In this document: in pieces, positions 27,635-37,081 of the stretch
Layout: each line of letters starts with the position of its first letter
How positions within the stretch are numbered: position 1 is the stretch's first letter
NCBI GenBank assembly: GCA_024236015.1
Contig: JACKLK010000001.1
Span: forward strand, 1,285,449-1,349,448
Source: Rhodoferax sp.
Lineage (GTDB): Bacteria; Pseudomonadota; Gammaproteobacteria; Burkholderiales; Burkholderiaceae_C
DNA: 64,000 nucleotides
Direction of reading: 5' to 3'
Translations under genes and position numbers: made by a program
The notes under the pieces: generated by a model
The model's database searches: none
The model's input: only the letters and a program-made list of their open reading frames with translations
Told to the model about the DNA's origin: nothing

Positions 27635-27703
27635 GAAGCGCGGGCCGGCCCGTCACTGCGGGTAATCCAGCGCCAGCACCTCTTCGAAAATGACGTGCAA
27701 CAT

Positions 27704-29098
27704 TCATGCCAACCCTTGGGTCTGGACATCCTTCAGTGTCAGGTCCAGGGCCTGCCGGATCAGTCCGATCATCTCGTCGATCTCGCCGGTGGTCATCACC
27801 AGCGGCGGCGCGATGATCATCCGGTCGCCCACGGCCCGCATGATCACACCGTTGTTGAAACAATGCGTGCGGCAGATCATGCCCACGCCGGCGTTCTCGT
27901 CGAACAGGGTCTTGTTCTTCTTGTCCCGGACCAGGATCAGGCCGGCGACGAATCCGCAGGCCTCGGCCGAGGCGACCAGGGGATGCTCGCCCAGTTCGGC
28001 AAAGCGACGACCGAAATAACGGCCGATCTCGCCACGGACCTGTTCCGGCAACTGCTCGCGCTCCATGATGGCGATGTTCTCCAGCGCCACGGCACACGCC
28101 ACCGGATGCCCGCTGTAGGTATACCCGTGGTTGAATTCGCCGCCCTTGTCGATCAGCACCTGCGCCACGCGGTCGCCGACCATGACGCCGCCCAGCGGCA
28201 CGTAGCCGCTGGTCACCGCCTTGGCGAAGGTGACCAGGTCCGGCTTGTAGCCGAATTTCTCGTAGGCGAACCAGTGGCCCAGCCGGCCGAACGCGCAGAT
28301 CACCTCGTCGCTGATCAGCAGGATGCCGTAGCGGTCCACGATGCGCTGGATCTCGGGCCAGTAGGTGTCGGGCGGGATGATCACGCCGCCGGCCCCCTGC
28401 ACCGGCTCGGCGATGAAGGCCGCGACCTTGTCCGCTCCGACCGCGAGAATCTTTGCCTCGAGCCAGCGCGCGGCGCGTACGCCGAACTCGTCGCGGGTCT
28501 CGCCATCACGGGCCAGCTCGAAGAAATACGGCTGCTCGATGTGTTCGATGTTCGGGATCGGCAGGTCACCCTGCGCATGCATGCCGCTCATGCCGCCCAG
28601 CGAGGCACCCGCCATGGTGCTGCCGTGGTAGGCGTTCCGGCGACTGATGATCACCTTGCGCTGGGGTTGGCCCAGCAGATCCCAGTACCGTCGCACCATG
28701 CGCACGTTCGAATCGTTGCTCTCGCTGCCGCTCGACGAATAGAACACATGGTCGAAGCGGCGCTCGCCCACTGGCGGCGCCAGCGCCGCCAGCTTGGCGG
28801 CCAGCAGCGTCGCCGGCACGTTGGTGGTCTGGAAAAAGCTGTTGTAGAATGGCAGCGTCATCATCTGTGCGTGCGCCGCGTCGGCCAGCTCGCGGCGGCC
28901 ATAACCCACGTTCACGCACCACAAACCGCTCATGGCATCGAGCATCCGGCGGCCTTCGGAGTCCCAGACATGGATGCCCTCGCCGCGCACGATCACGCGC
29001 GAACCCCGGCTCGCCAGATCCTTGAAGTCGGTGAACGGATGCAGGAAATGCTCGCTGTCCAGCTGCTGGATCCTGCGGGTGTCGACCTTGCTGTTCAA
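27704..29098 (-). CDS. spuC: Class III aminotransferase, putrescine-pyruvate type
   Basis: 464 residues, fold type I PLP enzyme of class III. The PLP lysine is in TFAKAVTSGYVPLGG, and the preceding ISDEVICAFGR supplies the cofactor Asp. The N-terminus (LHPFTDFKDLASRGSRVI) is close to SpuC-like putrescine/diamine:pyruvate transaminases, which make 4-aminobutanal. No ATG fits; the TTG at 29098 is chosen because it follows an AAGGA ribosome site and precedes the conserved region. It lies 32 bp after the glutamine synthetase-like gene. Omega-amino-acid substrates remain possible. Confidence 0.83.
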   Translation of the reverse strand: MNSKVDTRRIQQLDSEHFLHPFTDFKDLASRGSRVIVRGEGIHVWDSEGRRMLDAMSGLWCVNVGYGRRELADAAHAQMMTLPFYNSFFQTTNVPATLLAAKLAALAPPVGERRFDHVFYSSSGSESNDSNVRMVRRYWDLLGQPQRKVIISRRNAYHGSTMAGASLGGMSGMHAQGDLPIPNIEHIEQPYFFELARDGETRDEFGVRAARWLEAKILAVGADKVAAFIAEPVQGAGGVIIPPDTYWPEIQRIVDRYGILLISDEVICAFGRLGHWFAYEKFGYKPDLVTFAKAVTSGYVPLGGVMVGDRVAQVLIDKGGEFNHGYTYSGHPVACAVALENIAIMEREQLPEQVRGEIGRYFGRRFAELGEHPLVASAEACGFVAGLILVRDKKNKTLFDENAGVGMICRTHCFNNGVIMRAVGDRMIIAPPLVMTTGEIDEMIGLIRQALDLTLKDVQTQGLA

Positions 29099-29130
29099 TT
29101 GCGGATTCCTTTCCTTGCGCGGGCCCCGGT

Positions 29131-30510
29131 TCAGACGTGCAGCAGCAGGTGCTCGCGCTCCCACGGCGAGATGACCTTCATGAATTCGTCGAACTCGAGC
29201 TCCTTGATCTCGGTGTATACGGTAATGAACTCCTTGCCCAGCACCTCGTGCAGGTCGGACTCGCGGCGCAGCCAGTCCAGCGCCTCGCCGAGGCTGCGCG
29301 GCAGCGAATACGGCGACAGATACGCGTCGCCCTTCATCTCGGCCTTGGGCTGGATCTTGTTCTTCATGCCCAGGTAGCCGCACGCCAGCGTCATCGCCAG
29401 CGCCACGTAGGGGTTCGCGTCGGCGCCGATGACCCGGTTCTCGACCCGGCGGGCCTGCGCCGACGAGATCGGCGAACGGATGCCGACCGTGCGGTTGTCG
29501 TAGCCCCACTCGATGTTGATCGGCGCGGCGGTGTTGCGCGACAGCCGCCGGTAGCTGTTCACGTAGGGTGCCACCAGCACCATGGCCGCCGGCACGTAGC
29601 GCTGCAAGCCGCCGATGTAGTGCATGAAGGCCTGCGACGGCGTGCCGTCGGGGTTGCTGAAGATGTTCTTGCCGGTCTGCTTGTCGACCAGGCTCTGGTG
29701 CACGTGCATCGAACTGCCGGGTTCGCCCTCGATCGGCTTGGCCATGAAGGTGGCGTACATGTCCTGGCGCAGCGCCGCCTCGCGCACCGTGCGCTTGAAG
29801 AAGAACACCTCGTCGGCCAGGCCCAGCGGCGAGGCATGGAAGAAGTTGATCTCCATCTGCCCGGCGCCGATCTCGTGGATCAGCGTGTCCACGTTGAGCT
29901 CCATCTTGTCGCAGTAGTCGTAGATCTCCTCGAACAAGGGGTCGAACTCGTTGACCGCGTCGATGCTGTAGGCCTGTCGCGAGGTCTCGGCGCGCCCGCT
30001 GCGGCCGATCGGCGGGCGCAGCAGCGTGTTCGGGTCGGTGTTGCGTGCCGTCAGGTAGAACTCGAGTTCGGGCGCGACGATCGGCTCCAGTCCGTCGGCG
30101 GCGAACAGGTCGCACACCCGGCGCAGCACGCTGCGCGGCGCAAACGGCACCAGCTTGCCGTTGTGGTCGAAGCAGTCGTGGATCACCTGCGCGGTCGGGT
30201 CCGACGCCCAGGGCACGAGGCGGCGGGTGGACGGGTCCGGGCGCAGCTGCATGTCCTTGTCGGTCGGATCGATCACGTCGTAATACGGCCCGCTCTCGGG
30301 AAACTCGCCCGTAACGCCCATGGCCACGACCGCCTGCGGCAAGCGCATGCCGCGATCCTCGGTGAACTTGGCGCGCGGCAGGATCTTGCCCCGTGCCACG
30401 CCGGTCAGGTCGGGCACCAGGCATTCGACCTCGGTCACCCTGCGCTCGTTGAGCCATTGCTCGAGGTCGTTGAAACTCATCGGTTTTTCGTCACGCATCA
30501 TGTTCTCCAT
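29131..30510 (-). CDS. puuA: Gamma-glutamylputrescine synthetase (glutamine synthetase family)
   Basis: 459 residues of the glutamine synthetase family. The catalytic metal and substrate motifs are present: EIGAGQMEINF, PGSSMHVHQSL, and NPYVALAMTLACGYLG near the ATP-site end. The genes around it (putrescine transport, oxidase, gamma-glutamyl-GABA hydrolase) indicate PuuA/SpuI, which ligates glutamate to putrescine using ATP, rather than GlnA. It overlaps puuD by 13 bp. ATG at 30510 is preferred for an upstream AAAGA; ATG at 30531 and others nearby are possible. Confidence 0.88.
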   Translation of the reverse strand: MENMMRDEKPMSFNDLEQWLNERRVTEVECLVPDLTGVARGKILPRAKFTEDRGMRLPQAVVAMGVTGEFPESGPYYDVIDPTDKDMQLRPDPSTRRLVPWASDPTAQVIHDCFDHNGKLVPFAPRSVLRRVCDLFAADGLEPIVAPELEFYLTARNTDPNTLLRPPIGRSGRAETSRQAYSIDAVNEFDPLFEEIYDYCDKMELNVDTLIHEIGAGQMEINFFHASPLGLADEVFFFKRTVREAALRQDMYATFMAKPIEGEPGSSMHVHQSLVDKQTGKNIFSNPDGTPSQAFMHYIGGLQRYVPAAMVLVAPYVNSYRRLSRNTAAPINIEWGYDNRTVGIRSPISSAQARRVENRVIGADANPYVALAMTLACGYLGMKNKIQPKAEMKGDAYLSPYSLPRSLGEALDWLRRESDLHEVLGKEFITVYTEIKELEFDEFMKVISPWEREHLLLHV

Positions 30511-31307
30511 GGATCTTTCTTGTTGCCGCATGTCGCGGGGTCGAGTCGCGCCTGCCGTCGCACGCGGCAGGATTCACCAAAAGCCGCAAAGATGGCGCCG
30601 TCGAGTCCGCCACTGCCGAAATCCCATTCCGGATGCCACTGCACGGCATAGGCGAACGCCTGTGCACCCTCGACCGCGAACGCCTCCACCAGTCCGTCCG
30701 GCGCGCGGCCCAGGGCCCGCAGGCCCGGCGCCAGCCGGTTCACGCCCTGGCTGTGCAGGGAATTGACCTGCGCCTGCGTGCCGCCAGCCCACCGGGCAAA
30801 GACCGAATCCGGCTCCAGATGCACCGCATGCCGCCGCGCGTACATCACGTCCGGCGGCTGGCCCTCGGGCTCGCGGTGGTCCATCATGCCGGGCAGGTTC
30901 TGCACCTGCTGGTGCAGGGAGCCGCCCATGGCGACGTTGATCTCCTGGAAGCCGCGGCACAGGCCCAGCAGCGGCACGCCGGCATCGACGCAGGCGCGCA
31001 CCAGCGCGAGCGTGAGCGCGTCACGCGCCGGATCGAGCGGCAGATCCAGATCGGCCACCACCTCGTCGAAATGCGAGGGATGGATGTTGGACGGCGAGCC
31101 GGTCAGCATCACGCCGTCGACCACCGCCAGCAACTCCCCGATGCGGGCCGGATCGGCCATCGGGAACAACACCGGCTGCGCCTGCGCACCGTGTTTCACC
31201 GCCCGCGCGTATTTGTCGCCGACCACGACATACGGCATCTGCCGGCCTTGCGCACCCAGCAGCCGGTGATCGACCGGCAACCACACCAGGCACTGCGCCT
31301 CAACCAT
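30498..31307 (-). CDS. puuD: Gamma-glutamyl-gamma-aminobutyrate hydrolase (class I amidotransferase fold)
   Basis: 269 residues of the peptidase C26 family. The nucleophile is the Cys in GLCRGFQEIN, and the His/Glu pair is in WHPEWD. It would release GABA and glutamate from gamma-Glu-GABA, the last step of the gamma-glutamylated putrescine pathway. The ATG at 31307 starts MVEAQCLVWLPVDHR; a TTG five codons upstream is an alternative. The stop overlaps the puuA start. Confidence 0.88.
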   Translation of the reverse strand: MVEAQCLVWLPVDHRLLGAQGRQMPYVVVGDKYARAVKHGAQAQPVLFPMADPARIGELLAVVDGVMLTGSPSNIHPSHFDEVVADLDLPLDPARDALTLALVRACVDAGVPLLGLCRGFQEINVAMGGSLHQQVQNLPGMMDHREPEGQPPDVMYARRHAVHLEPDSVFARWAGGTQAQVNSLHSQGVNRLAPGLRALGRAPDGLVEAFAVEGAQAFAYAVQWHPEWDFGSGGLDGAIFAAFGESCRVRRQARLDPATCGNKKDPWRT

Positions 31308-31409
31308 AATCGGAACCCGCAATTGTCATGGTTGCCATTGTGCCTGCGCCAACCCCTGCCACCGGGGCCGGCAGTTCGAAATTTGCATGGCCTGCGCCGG
31401 GCGGCGTTG

Positions 31410-32732
31410 CTAGATCAGATCGCGCAGTTGCTGGTACCACATCGCCAGGGCCAGGCTGGGTGTGCGCAGCCACGGGCCGCCGGGAAAGGGCCGGTGGCGC
31501 AGGCGGGCGAACAGGTCGAAGCGCTGCGCCTGCCCGGCCACCGCCTCGGCCACCAGCCGGCCGGCCAGGCCGGTCAGCGCCACGCCGTGGCCGCTGAAGC
31601 CCTGCAGGTAATACAGGTTGTCGCCCAGGCGCCCGAAATCGGGCATGCGGTTCATGCTGATGTCGACGAACCCGCCCCAGACGAACTCGATCGGGACGGT
31701 GGCCAGCTCGGGGTACACCCGCCGCACCCGCTGGCGCATCGACGCCTCCAGGTCACGCGGCGTCATCGTCGTGTAGCTGACCCGCCCGCCGAACAGCAGC
31801 CGGTGGTCGGCGCTGCAGCGGAAATAGTCGAGCGCGAAATTGTTGTCGCAGACGGCGGCATCGCGGGCGATCAGCTGCGCGCACTTCGCCTGCGTCAGCG
31901 GCGCCGTGGCCACCATGTAGGTGCCCACCGGCATGATCCGGGGCCGGATCTCGGCCGCCACGCCCGGGCCGTATTCCGCCAGCGCGCAGTTGCCCGCCAG
32001 CACCGCGAACCGGGCGCGCACCTGCCCCCGGTCGCAGACCGCGCGCAGCTGTGTGCCGCGCTCCAGGCTGCGCACGGCCGAGCGCTCGAAGATGCGCACC
32101 CCCAGCTGGCGGGCCGCGCGCGCCAGACCCAGGCCGTACTTGAGCGGATGCAGGTGGCCGCTGCGCCCCTCGTAGGCCGCGGCGCAATACCGGTCGCTGC
32201 CGATGAACGCGCGCACCGCATCACCATGCACCATCTCGCAGCCCAGCCCGTAGTCGCGCTCGGTGCGCTGCATCTCCTGCTCCAGCGCACGCGCCTTGCG
32301 CGGCGAGTCCGCCACGTACAGGTAACCCAGGCGCCGGTCGCAGTCGATGCCGAACTCGGCGATGCGGCTGTCGATCAGGTCCAGCGCCTCCAGCGACATG
32401 TCCCAGGCGCGCCGCGCGTCGGCCGGCCCGAGCTGCTGCTCGAAGGCCTGCTGGCCGCTGGCGAAGCCGACGATGGCCTGCCCGCCGTTGCGACCGGACG
32501 CGCCGCTGCAGATCCGGTCCGCCTCCAGCACCACCACCTGCATGCCACCACGCGCCAGCTCGATCGCCGCCGACAGGCCGGCAAATCCCGCCCCGACCAC
32601 CAGCACGTCGGCGTCGATCGACTCCTGCAGCCGCGGCTCGTCGTTGCGGCTGCAACTGGCCTCGTAATAACTGCGCTGGTTCAGCTGCGTGTCGGAGGCC
32701 AGGATCTCGGTACGCCACAGGCCCATGCTCAT
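31410..32732 (-). CDS. puuB: FAD-dependent gamma-glutamylputrescine oxidase
   Basis: 440 residues of the DAO family. The FAD dinucleotide motif VLVVGAGFAGLSAAIELA lies at about 44, followed by SGASGRNGGQ. The C-terminal GFSGHGVALTGLAGRLVAEA closes the FAD site. SYYEASC near the N-terminus is a PuuB-like signature. It would oxidise gamma-glutamylputrescine to the aldehyde with H2O2 release. ATG at 32732 overlaps the agmatinase stop as ATGA, so translation is coupled; ATG at 32726 has better ribosome-site spacing. Confidence 0.86.
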   Translation of the reverse strand: MSMGLWRTEILASDTQLNQRSYYEASCSRNDEPRLQESIDADVLVVGAGFAGLSAAIELARGGMQVVVLEADRICSGASGRNGGQAIVGFASGQQAFEQQLGPADARRAWDMSLEALDLIDSRIAEFGIDCDRRLGYLYVADSPRKARALEQEMQRTERDYGLGCEMVHGDAVRAFIGSDRYCAAAYEGRSGHLHPLKYGLGLARAARQLGVRIFERSAVRSLERGTQLRAVCDRGQVRARFAVLAGNCALAEYGPGVAAEIRPRIMPVGTYMVATAPLTQAKCAQLIARDAAVCDNNFALDYFRCSADHRLLFGGRVSYTTMTPRDLEASMRQRVRRVYPELATVPIEFVWGGFVDISMNRMPDFGRLGDNLYYLQGFSGHGVALTGLAGRLVAEAVAGQAQRFDLFARLRHRPFPGGPWLRTPSLALAMWYQQLRDLI

Positions 32733-33673
32733 GGCTCCGTCGGCGCGGATACCGTGCGCCCGCGCCGGGCCACCTGGCCGCTCAGGTAGGTCCAGACGAA
32801 GGCCGCGGCGGCCTGGCTGCTGAGCTCGGCATGGTCGTAGGCCGGCGCGACCTCGACGCAGTCCATGCCCACCATGTTCAGCCCGGCCAGCTCCTCGAGA
32901 AAGGTCATGACCTGCGAGCTGCTCATGCCACCGGGCTCCGGCGTTCCGGTGCCCGGCGCAAAGGCCGGATCCAGGCAGTCGATGTCCAGCGTCAGGTAAC
33001 ACGGCCGGTCGCCCAGGCGCTCGCGGATCTGCCCGATGATGGCGTCGAGCTGCGCGCCATCCTTGCCGCGCAAGGACCGGGCGGTGAAGATCAGGCCGCC
33101 CTGGTCGGCGACATATTCCCGCGCAGCGCGGTCGCCGGACGATCGCAGTCCGATCTGGACCACGTGCGGAGCACGGACCAGGCCTTCCTGGATCGCCTCC
33201 CGGGTCCAGGTGCCGTGCCCGGACGGCTCGCCGAAATGGTCCTGCCAGGTGTCGCAATGGGCATCGAAATGCACCAGTGCCAACGGCCCGTGGCGCCGGT
33301 GCGCCGCGCGCAGCAGGGGCAGCGTCACCGAATGGTCGCCTCCCAGGAAGACACAGTGGTGCGCTGCCATCAGCCGATCCGCCTGCTGCTCGACGGCGGC
33401 GCGCACCTGCGTCAGCGCGGCCGCGTTGGGCAGCCGCAGGTCCAGAGCGTCACCGAGATGCTCCAGCGGCGAAACGCCGAAATGCGGATGGATGCCGTCG
33501 CACAACATCAGGCTGGCGCGGCGGATCGCCGACGGCCCGAATCGCGCCCCGGGGCGGTTCGTCACCGCGCCGTCGAACGGAATGCCGGCCACGGCAAACG
33601 GCTGATGCTCCAGGGCACCGGCCGCCAGGAACCGGTTGCCATCCATTGCGTATGCGAAATCTCCAACGGCCAT
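32729..33673 (-). CDS. speB: Agmatinase-family ureohydrolase
   Basis: 314 residues of the arginase/agmatinase family. All di-manganese ligand motifs are present: GGDHSV, VHFDAHCDT and LDIDCLDPAFAPGTG. The GTPEPGG loop is typical of agmatinases. It would convert agmatine to putrescine and urea, feeding the downstream genes. A guanidinobutyrase-type activity cannot be excluded. It is the first gene of the polyamine locus and is transcribed away from the DMT transporter. Confidence 0.85.
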   Translation of the reverse strand: MAVGDFAYAMDGNRFLAAGALEHQPFAVAGIPFDGAVTNRPGARFGPSAIRRASLMLCDGIHPHFGVSPLEHLGDALDLRLPNAAALTQVRAAVEQQADRLMAAHHCVFLGGDHSVTLPLLRAAHRRHGPLALVHFDAHCDTWQDHFGEPSGHGTWTREAIQEGLVRAPHVVQIGLRSSGDRAAREYVADQGGLIFTARSLRGKDGAQLDAIIGQIRERLGDRPCYLTLDIDCLDPAFAPGTGTPEPGGMSSSQVMTFLEELAGLNMVGMDCVEVAPAYDHAELSSQAAAAFVWTYLSGQVARRGRTVSAPTEP

Positions 33674-33828
33674 GTCGCTCCTTGTCGAAAGTCGGGTGCC
33701 GCGACGCCGGCACGGACCGGTTTGTCACGGACAATCGCATGCATTCTGCCTGTTCCCGGGCCCTGGTCGACGTCGGCCGGCGGGCCGGTGGCGGCACCCC
33801 ACCGAACCCACCCGAGCGAAAACCCCCG

Positions 33829-34743
33829 ATGCGCCACCAGCCCAACCGCCTGATCGCCTATGGCTGCCTGGCGCTGAGCATGTCGCTGACCGGCAGTTAT
33901 GTCGCGCTGTCCAAGCCACTGGTGGCCGCCTTGCCGGTGTTCCTGCTGGCCTGGATGCGCTTCGGCATCGCCGCCATTGCCATGCTGCCCTGGTTGCGCA
34001 AGCCGGCCGACGAGGCGCCATTGACGCCGCAGACCCGGCGCCTGCTGTTCCTGGAATCCTTCGTCGGCAACTTCCTGTTCTCGATCTGCATGTTGTACGG
34101 CGTCAGCATGACCAGCGCGGTCTCGGCCGGCGTGATCCTGGCCGGCATTCCGGCCGTCATCGCGCTGATGAGCTGGCTGTTCCTGGGCGAACGCATCAGC
34201 CGGCGCATGTGGGCCGCGGCATGCTGCGCGGTGCTGGGTCTGGTGGTGCTGGCGCTGGCGCGCGCCGACTTCTTTGCCGCCCGGTCCGCCGCGCACACGC
34301 CGACCCCGCCCACGGCCTGGCTCGGCAACCTGCTGGTGTTCGGCGCCGTGGTCTGCGAAGGCGGGTATGCGGTGATCGGCAAGAAACTCACCGGCACGCT
34401 CGGCCCCAAACGCATTTCCTCGCTGATCAACCTGTGGGGTTTCGTGCTGATGACGCCGTTCGGGCTGGCCATGGCATTGCAGTTCGAGTTCGCCGCCGTC
34501 GGCCCCGGCATCTGGGTGCTGCTGGTGTTCTACGCACTGGCCGCCAGCATGGGCACGGTGTGGTTGTGGATGACCGGCACGCGCCACCTGCCCGCGGCCC
34601 AGGGTGGCATCTTCACCGTGATGCTGCCGATCTCGGCGGCGCTGGTCGGCGTGCTGGCGCTGGGCGAAACCATGACCGGCCTGCAGTTGCTGGCCTTTGC
34701 GATCGCCTTGTTCGGGGTCTTCCTGACCTGGAACCACCGCTGA
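33829..34743 (+). CDS. DMT-superfamily transporter (EamA family)
   Basis: 304 residues with about ten hydrophobic helices arranged as two EamA repeats. The first repeat includes GVSMTSAVSAGVILAGIPAV and the second GTRHLPAAQGGIFTVMLPIS. Such proteins usually export amino acids or other small metabolites. The ATG at 33829 starts MRHQPNRLIAYGCLALSM. It lies between the divergent polyamine locus and the convergent hydroxyproline-type genes, so it could serve either; the substrate is not predictable. Confidence 0.82.
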   Translation: MRHQPNRLIAYGCLALSMSLTGSYVALSKPLVAALPVFLLAWMRFGIAAIAMLPWLRKPADEAPLTPQTRRLLFLESFVGNFLFSICMLYGVSMTSAVSAGVILAGIPAVIALMSWLFLGERISRRMWAAACCAVLGLVVLALARADFFAARSAAHTPTPPTAWLGNLLVFGAVVCEGGYAVIGKKLTGTLGPKRISSLINLWGFVLMTPFGLAMALQFEFAAVGPGIWVLLVFYALAASMGTVWLWMTGTRHLPAAQGGIFTVMLPISAALVGVLALGETMTGLQLLAFAIALFGVFLTWNHR

Positions 34744-34789
34744 CGGAACCCTCCCCGACGCCCGGCCGACGGACGCCGGCGGCCAGACC

Positions 34790-36067
34790 CTAGAAGCGGT
34801 CGATGCGGTAGGCCGACAGGTCGACACCGCTCGCCCGCTCCTGCATCAGCGCGCCCATGATGCGCGCGGTGACACCACTGAGGGTCAGGCCCAGGTGCTG
34901 GTGGCCGAACGCAAAGAACACCCCGCGATGCCGCGGCGCCGCCCCCATCACCGGCAGGTGGTCGGGCAAGGACGGACGAAACCCCATCCAGGTACTGGCG
35001 GCGCCCGTGTGCAAGCCCGGCACCAGCGCCTGCATCTGCCGGCGCAGCAGCGCATACCGCCGCGGGTCGGGCGGCAGATGCATGCCGCCGAACTCCACCG
35101 TGCCGGTCATGCGCAGGCCGACCGACATCGGCGTCATGATGACGCTGCGTTCGGTCGATGCGATCGGCCGGCGCATCGCGATCGCGCCGGCGCCAGGTTC
35201 CCCGGCGCCGGGCCAGGGTACGGTGATGTGGTAGCCGCGCTCGGTGTCCAGCGGCACCCGGTACCCCAGGCTGCGTGCCAGCGGCCGCGACCACGCACCG
35301 GCGCACACCAGCACCTGGCGCGCATGCAGGGCCGGGCCATGCGCCTGGGTCAGCCGTACCGGGCCCCGTCCCTCCTGGTACAACTCGAGCACCCGGGCGC
35401 GCTGCACCCGGCCCGCCTGGCGTTGCAGGGCCGCCACCAGTCCGGTGCAGACCGCATGCGGATCGGACACATGGCCGGTATCGGGAAAACACAGGCCACC
35501 GGATACGTCGGCGCTGAGCGCCGGCGCCTCGGCATGGATCGCCTGCGCCGGCATCGGCTCGCTGCGAATGCCGTGCGCGGCGACTTCCGCGGCCTGCCGA
35601 CGGGCCGCCCGCGCACCGGCGTCGCTTTCCCAGACACGAAGGTAACCGTCCAGCGACAGCAAGGGCGCGAGGTCGCACGCCTGCAACAGCTCGCGCAGGT
35701 CGTCGCTCGAGGTGCGCTGCAAGGCCATCAGCGCGGCCACGCCGCGTGCCAGCGCGCCAGGCCGGGCCGCCAGCACGAAGCGGGCCAGCCAGGGCAGGAT
35801 CGGCAGCAGATACGCCATCCGCAGCACCAGCGGGCTGTCGGCCGCGAGCAGGTAGCGCCAGCTGTCGCGGATGACGCGGGGATTCGCCAGCGGGATCAGT
35901 TGCTCGGTGGCCACATGGCCGGCGTTGCCGAAGCTCGCGCCAAGTCCGGGCGCTTGCATGTCGAGCAGCAGGACCTCGCGCCCCTCCAGGGCCAGCCGTG
36001 CCGCGCAGGCTGCGCCAACCAGGCCGGCGCCGACCACGATGACCTCGCTGTCGATCCGCATCGTCAT
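34790..36067 (-). CDS. FAD-dependent D-amino-acid dehydrogenase, probable D-hydroxyproline dehydrogenase
   Basis: 425 residues, DadA-like. The FAD motif VIVVGAGLVGAACAARLA is at the N-terminus, then GASFGNAGH, and the C-terminal FAFGHQHLGLTLSG closes the FAD site. Next to a proline-racemase-family epimerase and a DapA-family gene, it most likely oxidises cis-4-hydroxy-D-proline to pyrroline-4-hydroxy-2-carboxylate. That specificity is inferred from context. Start MTMRIDSE at 36067 with GGAAG upstream; the ATG at 36061 is also possible. Confidence 0.8.
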   Translation of the reverse strand: MTMRIDSEVIVVGAGLVGAACAARLALEGREVLLLDMQAPGLGASFGNAGHVATEQLIPLANPRVIRDSWRYLLAADSPLVLRMAYLLPILPWLARFVLAARPGALARGVAALMALQRTSSDDLRELLQACDLAPLLSLDGYLRVWESDAGARAARRQAAEVAAHGIRSEPMPAQAIHAEAPALSADVSGGLCFPDTGHVSDPHAVCTGLVAALQRQAGRVQRARVLELYQEGRGPVRLTQAHGPALHARQVLVCAGAWSRPLARSLGYRVPLDTERGYHITVPWPGAGEPGAGAIAMRRPIASTERSVIMTPMSVGLRMTGTVEFGGMHLPPDPRRYALLRRQMQALVPGLHTGAASTWMGFRPSLPDHLPVMGAAPRHRGVFFAFGHQHLGLTLSGVTARIMGALMQERASGVDLSAYRIDRF

Positions 36068-36119
36068 GCTTCCGTAAGCGCGCGCCAGTGGTTGCGGGCC
36101 GGTTCGACGCGGCCGCGCC

Positions 36120-37028
36120 TCACACGCTCGGAAACGCCGGCCGTGTCGCCAGCGACTGCGCAATCTGGCGTTCGGCATGGGCGAGTTCCTCGCCCGCCAA
36201 TGGCAGCCGCGGCGCACGGACAACCGCGCTGCCCATGCCGACCTTCGATTGCACCAGCTTGATCAGCTGCACGAACTTGGGCACGACGTCCATGCGCAAC
36301 AGCGGCAGGAACCAGTGGTACAACGGTGTGGCCTCCGCGACGCGGCCGGCGCGCGCCAGCTCGAACAACACCACCGACTCGCGCGGAAACGCATTGACCA
36401 GGCCGGCGATCCAGCCGGTGGCGCCGGCGGCCACACCCTCGACGATCAGGTCGTCGACCCCCATGAGGATATGCAGCCGCTCGCCCATCAACGCGCGGAT
36501 CGCGGCGATGCGGCGCACATCGGCGCTGGACTCCTTGACCGCGACGAAGTTCGCATGCTCGTGCGCCAACTCCTGCATGTGCAGCGCGCTGAAGTCGGTC
36601 TTGTAGGCCACCGGGTTGTTGTACAACATGCACGGCAGCTCGGTGGCGCCGATCACCGCCGCCACATGCGCCTTCATCTCGCGCCAGTCGGTCGAATACA
36701 CATAAGGCGGCAATACCATCAACCCGGAGCAACCCAGCGCCTGCGCCAGGTGTGCGAAGCGCACGGCATCGGCGGTCGACAGCGCGGCCACGCCCGGCAC
36801 CACCGCTCCCCGGCCGTCGACGGCCGCCACCACGGTCTGCAGCACCGCCCGCTTCTCCTCCAGGCTCAGCGTCGCGGTCTCGCCCAGCGAACCCAACGGA
36901 ACGATGCCGGTGCAGCCGGCCTGCATCATCTGATCGACATGGTGGCCCAGGAAATCATGGTCGACGGAGCCGTCGGGTTTGAACGGGGTGGTGATCGCCG
37001 GCAGGACGCCGTGCCAGAAAGTGCTCAT
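36120..37028 (-). CDS. DapA-family lyase, probable pyrroline-4-hydroxy-2-carboxylate deaminase
   Basis: 302 residues of the dihydrodipicolinate synthase/N-acetylneuraminate lyase family. The Schiff-base Lys is in NFVAVKESS, the Tyr in MLYNNPVAYK, and the substrate loop is PLGSLGETATL. In hydroxyproline clusters this family member deaminates pyrroline-4-hydroxy-2-carboxylate to 2-oxoglutarate semialdehyde. True DapA is unlikely here because of the neighbours. ATG at 37028 with GAGGA ribosome site. Confidence 0.82.
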   Translation of the reverse strand: MSTFWHGVLPAITTPFKPDGSVDHDFLGHHVDQMMQAGCTGIVPLGSLGETATLSLEEKRAVLQTVVAAVDGRGAVVPGVAALSTADAVRFAHLAQALGCSGLMVLPPYVYSTDWREMKAHVAAVIGATELPCMLYNNPVAYKTDFSALHMQELAHEHANFVAVKESSADVRRIAAIRALMGERLHILMGVDDLIVEGVAAGATGWIAGLVNAFPRESVVLFELARAGRVAEATPLYHWFLPLLRMDVVPKFVQLIKLVQSKVGMGSAVVRAPRLPLAGEELAHAERQIAQSLATRPAFPSV

Positions 37029-37081
37029 GGTCAGATCCTCGGTTGGTGGACAGTGGGTGGAAACATCGACGGGCCGCCCGC

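Noticed and set aside
29131..30510. glnA (primary glutamine synthetase)
   Set aside because: The neighbours are all polyamine genes and no glnL/glnG pair is near; the PuuA/SpuI assignment is more likely.
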